A stretch of 64,000 bases of DNA, from contig JAAEAF010002661.1 of the NCBI GenBank assembly GCA_011037195.1, forward strand, positions 34,644 to 98,643. The letters are read 5' to 3'. The stretch comes from Triatoma infestans (lineage: Eukaryota; Arthropoda; Insecta; Hemiptera; Reduviidae). Below the pieces are notes generated by a model. It saw only the letters and a list, made by a program, of their open reading frames with translations. It did not search any database and was not told where the DNA came from. Position numbers and translations under genes: made by a program. Below are positions 63,549 through 64,000 of the stretch, in pieces. The first letter of the stretch is position 1. Each line of letters begins with the position of its first letter.

Positions 63549-64000
63549 TAAATCGTGTCAAATTTTCAATATCGAGTTTTCACTGGAAATACACGTTTTG
63601 AGGTCCCTTAAGCCCAAAAAAGTGGTTATTAGAAAACAGTCTCTGAGCGTGTGTGTGTGTAAACAGCATAGTTAAAAAACGAAAAATCGCAAAAAGTTCA
63701 GACTTGCGATATTTCGTTTAGGTATCACCATGGGATTCGACAGTAAGATATCTGTCACAAAATTCCTTAACCGGAAGTAAATGTTTTACTATGTGTACTA
63801 AGTTTTTTTTTCTTCACATTTTTTGCGATTTTCTCAAAAATGGCTCCAACGATTTTCTTTAAACTTGGAATATCAACTACACATACAAAGATCTACAAAC
63901 TTATATTTGAAATATTTCTCCGGGAAAATTCATTTAAGGGCACTTTTGGGTGGGAGCGGTGGGGTTAGGTTTTCTCTCTAAAGTGCTATTTCAGTTTATT
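63549..64000 (+). repeat. R repeat, runs off the window
   Basis: Plus orientation from AAATCGTGTCAAATTTTCAA, with AAACAGCATAGTTAAAAAAC, AACCGGAAGTAAATGTTTTA, TCTCAAAAATGGCTCCAACG and the GGGTTAGG block. Continues beyond 64000. Confidence 0.85.

Overview
The window looks like invertebrate animal DNA, most likely arthropod. It is AT-rich, has frequent homopolymers and microsatellites, and carries a mariner with D34D spacing, a hAT, a decayed Tc1-like transposase, tRNA-derived SINEs, several non-LTR retrotransposon clades (two with an RNase H domain), solo LTRs and pieces of Penelope-like elements (PLEs). I found no convincing host gene, tRNA or rRNA gene. The species call is inference.

The most notable content is a dense set of hammerhead-ribozyme (HHR) motifs of the PLE type. 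Three sequence families are present. Family A has CTGATGA or CTGAAGA, then one extra T, a GGGC/GAAC/GCCC hairpin, GAA, the palindrome ACCGGT, and C, closed by a catc/gatg stem I. Family B has CTGACGA with a GGAT/ATCC-type hairpin and a different flank. Family C has CTGAGGA with a GGACACC/GGTGTCC hairpin. Nearly all lie in inverted pairs: a minus-strand HHR, a short loop, then a plus-strand HHR. Family A pairs lie at about 5.2/7.2, 16.7/17.0, 20.9/21.1, 41.1/41.4, 41.6/41.7, 43.0/43.6, 51.9/52.0 and 52.6/52.8 kb, with half a pair at 60.1 kb. One pair (5.2 to 7.2 kb) still brackets a PLE GIY-YIG endonuclease reading frame, which ties the others to that element class.

The second dominant component is a roughly 1 kb non-coding repeat, here called R. 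It has at least ten long copies or fragments and several decayed ones. Its ends share ACTTTCTCTTACTCC in inverted orientation, its interior holds about 300-bp subrepeats, and a T-run follows one end. Two copies have clear 8-9 bp target duplications.

Layout. 0-3 kb: LTR remnant, family C HHR, SINE, RNase H LINE. 4-8 kb: R and a PLE remnant with two HHRs. 8-10 kb: a large palindrome with LINE fragments. 10-14 kb: LTR, 600-bp hairpin, Tc1 pseudogene, SINE, R. 15-21 kb: R plus three HHR pairs. 21-26 kb: RTE-like LINE, then a triple nest (HHR pair split by a solo LTR, itself split by a mariner). 26-29 kb: a hAT with its 8-bp target duplication, split by R. 30-40 kb: LINEs, R copies and LTRs, one LTR split by R. 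40-44 kb: three HHR pairs and a segmental copy of the 16-17 kb unit. 45-51 kb: LTRs, LINE remnants and a 17-copy minisatellite. 51-55 kb: two HHR pairs, tandem LTRs and a solo LTR. 55-59 kb: SINEs, decayed RT, R with a nested SINE, LTR with a nested LTR. 60-64 kb: an inverted pair of Jockey/CR1-type RT fragments flanking a full R copy.

The genes do not form a pathway. This is layered transposon history, with several insertions datable relative to each other from target duplications. All boundaries were found by eye.
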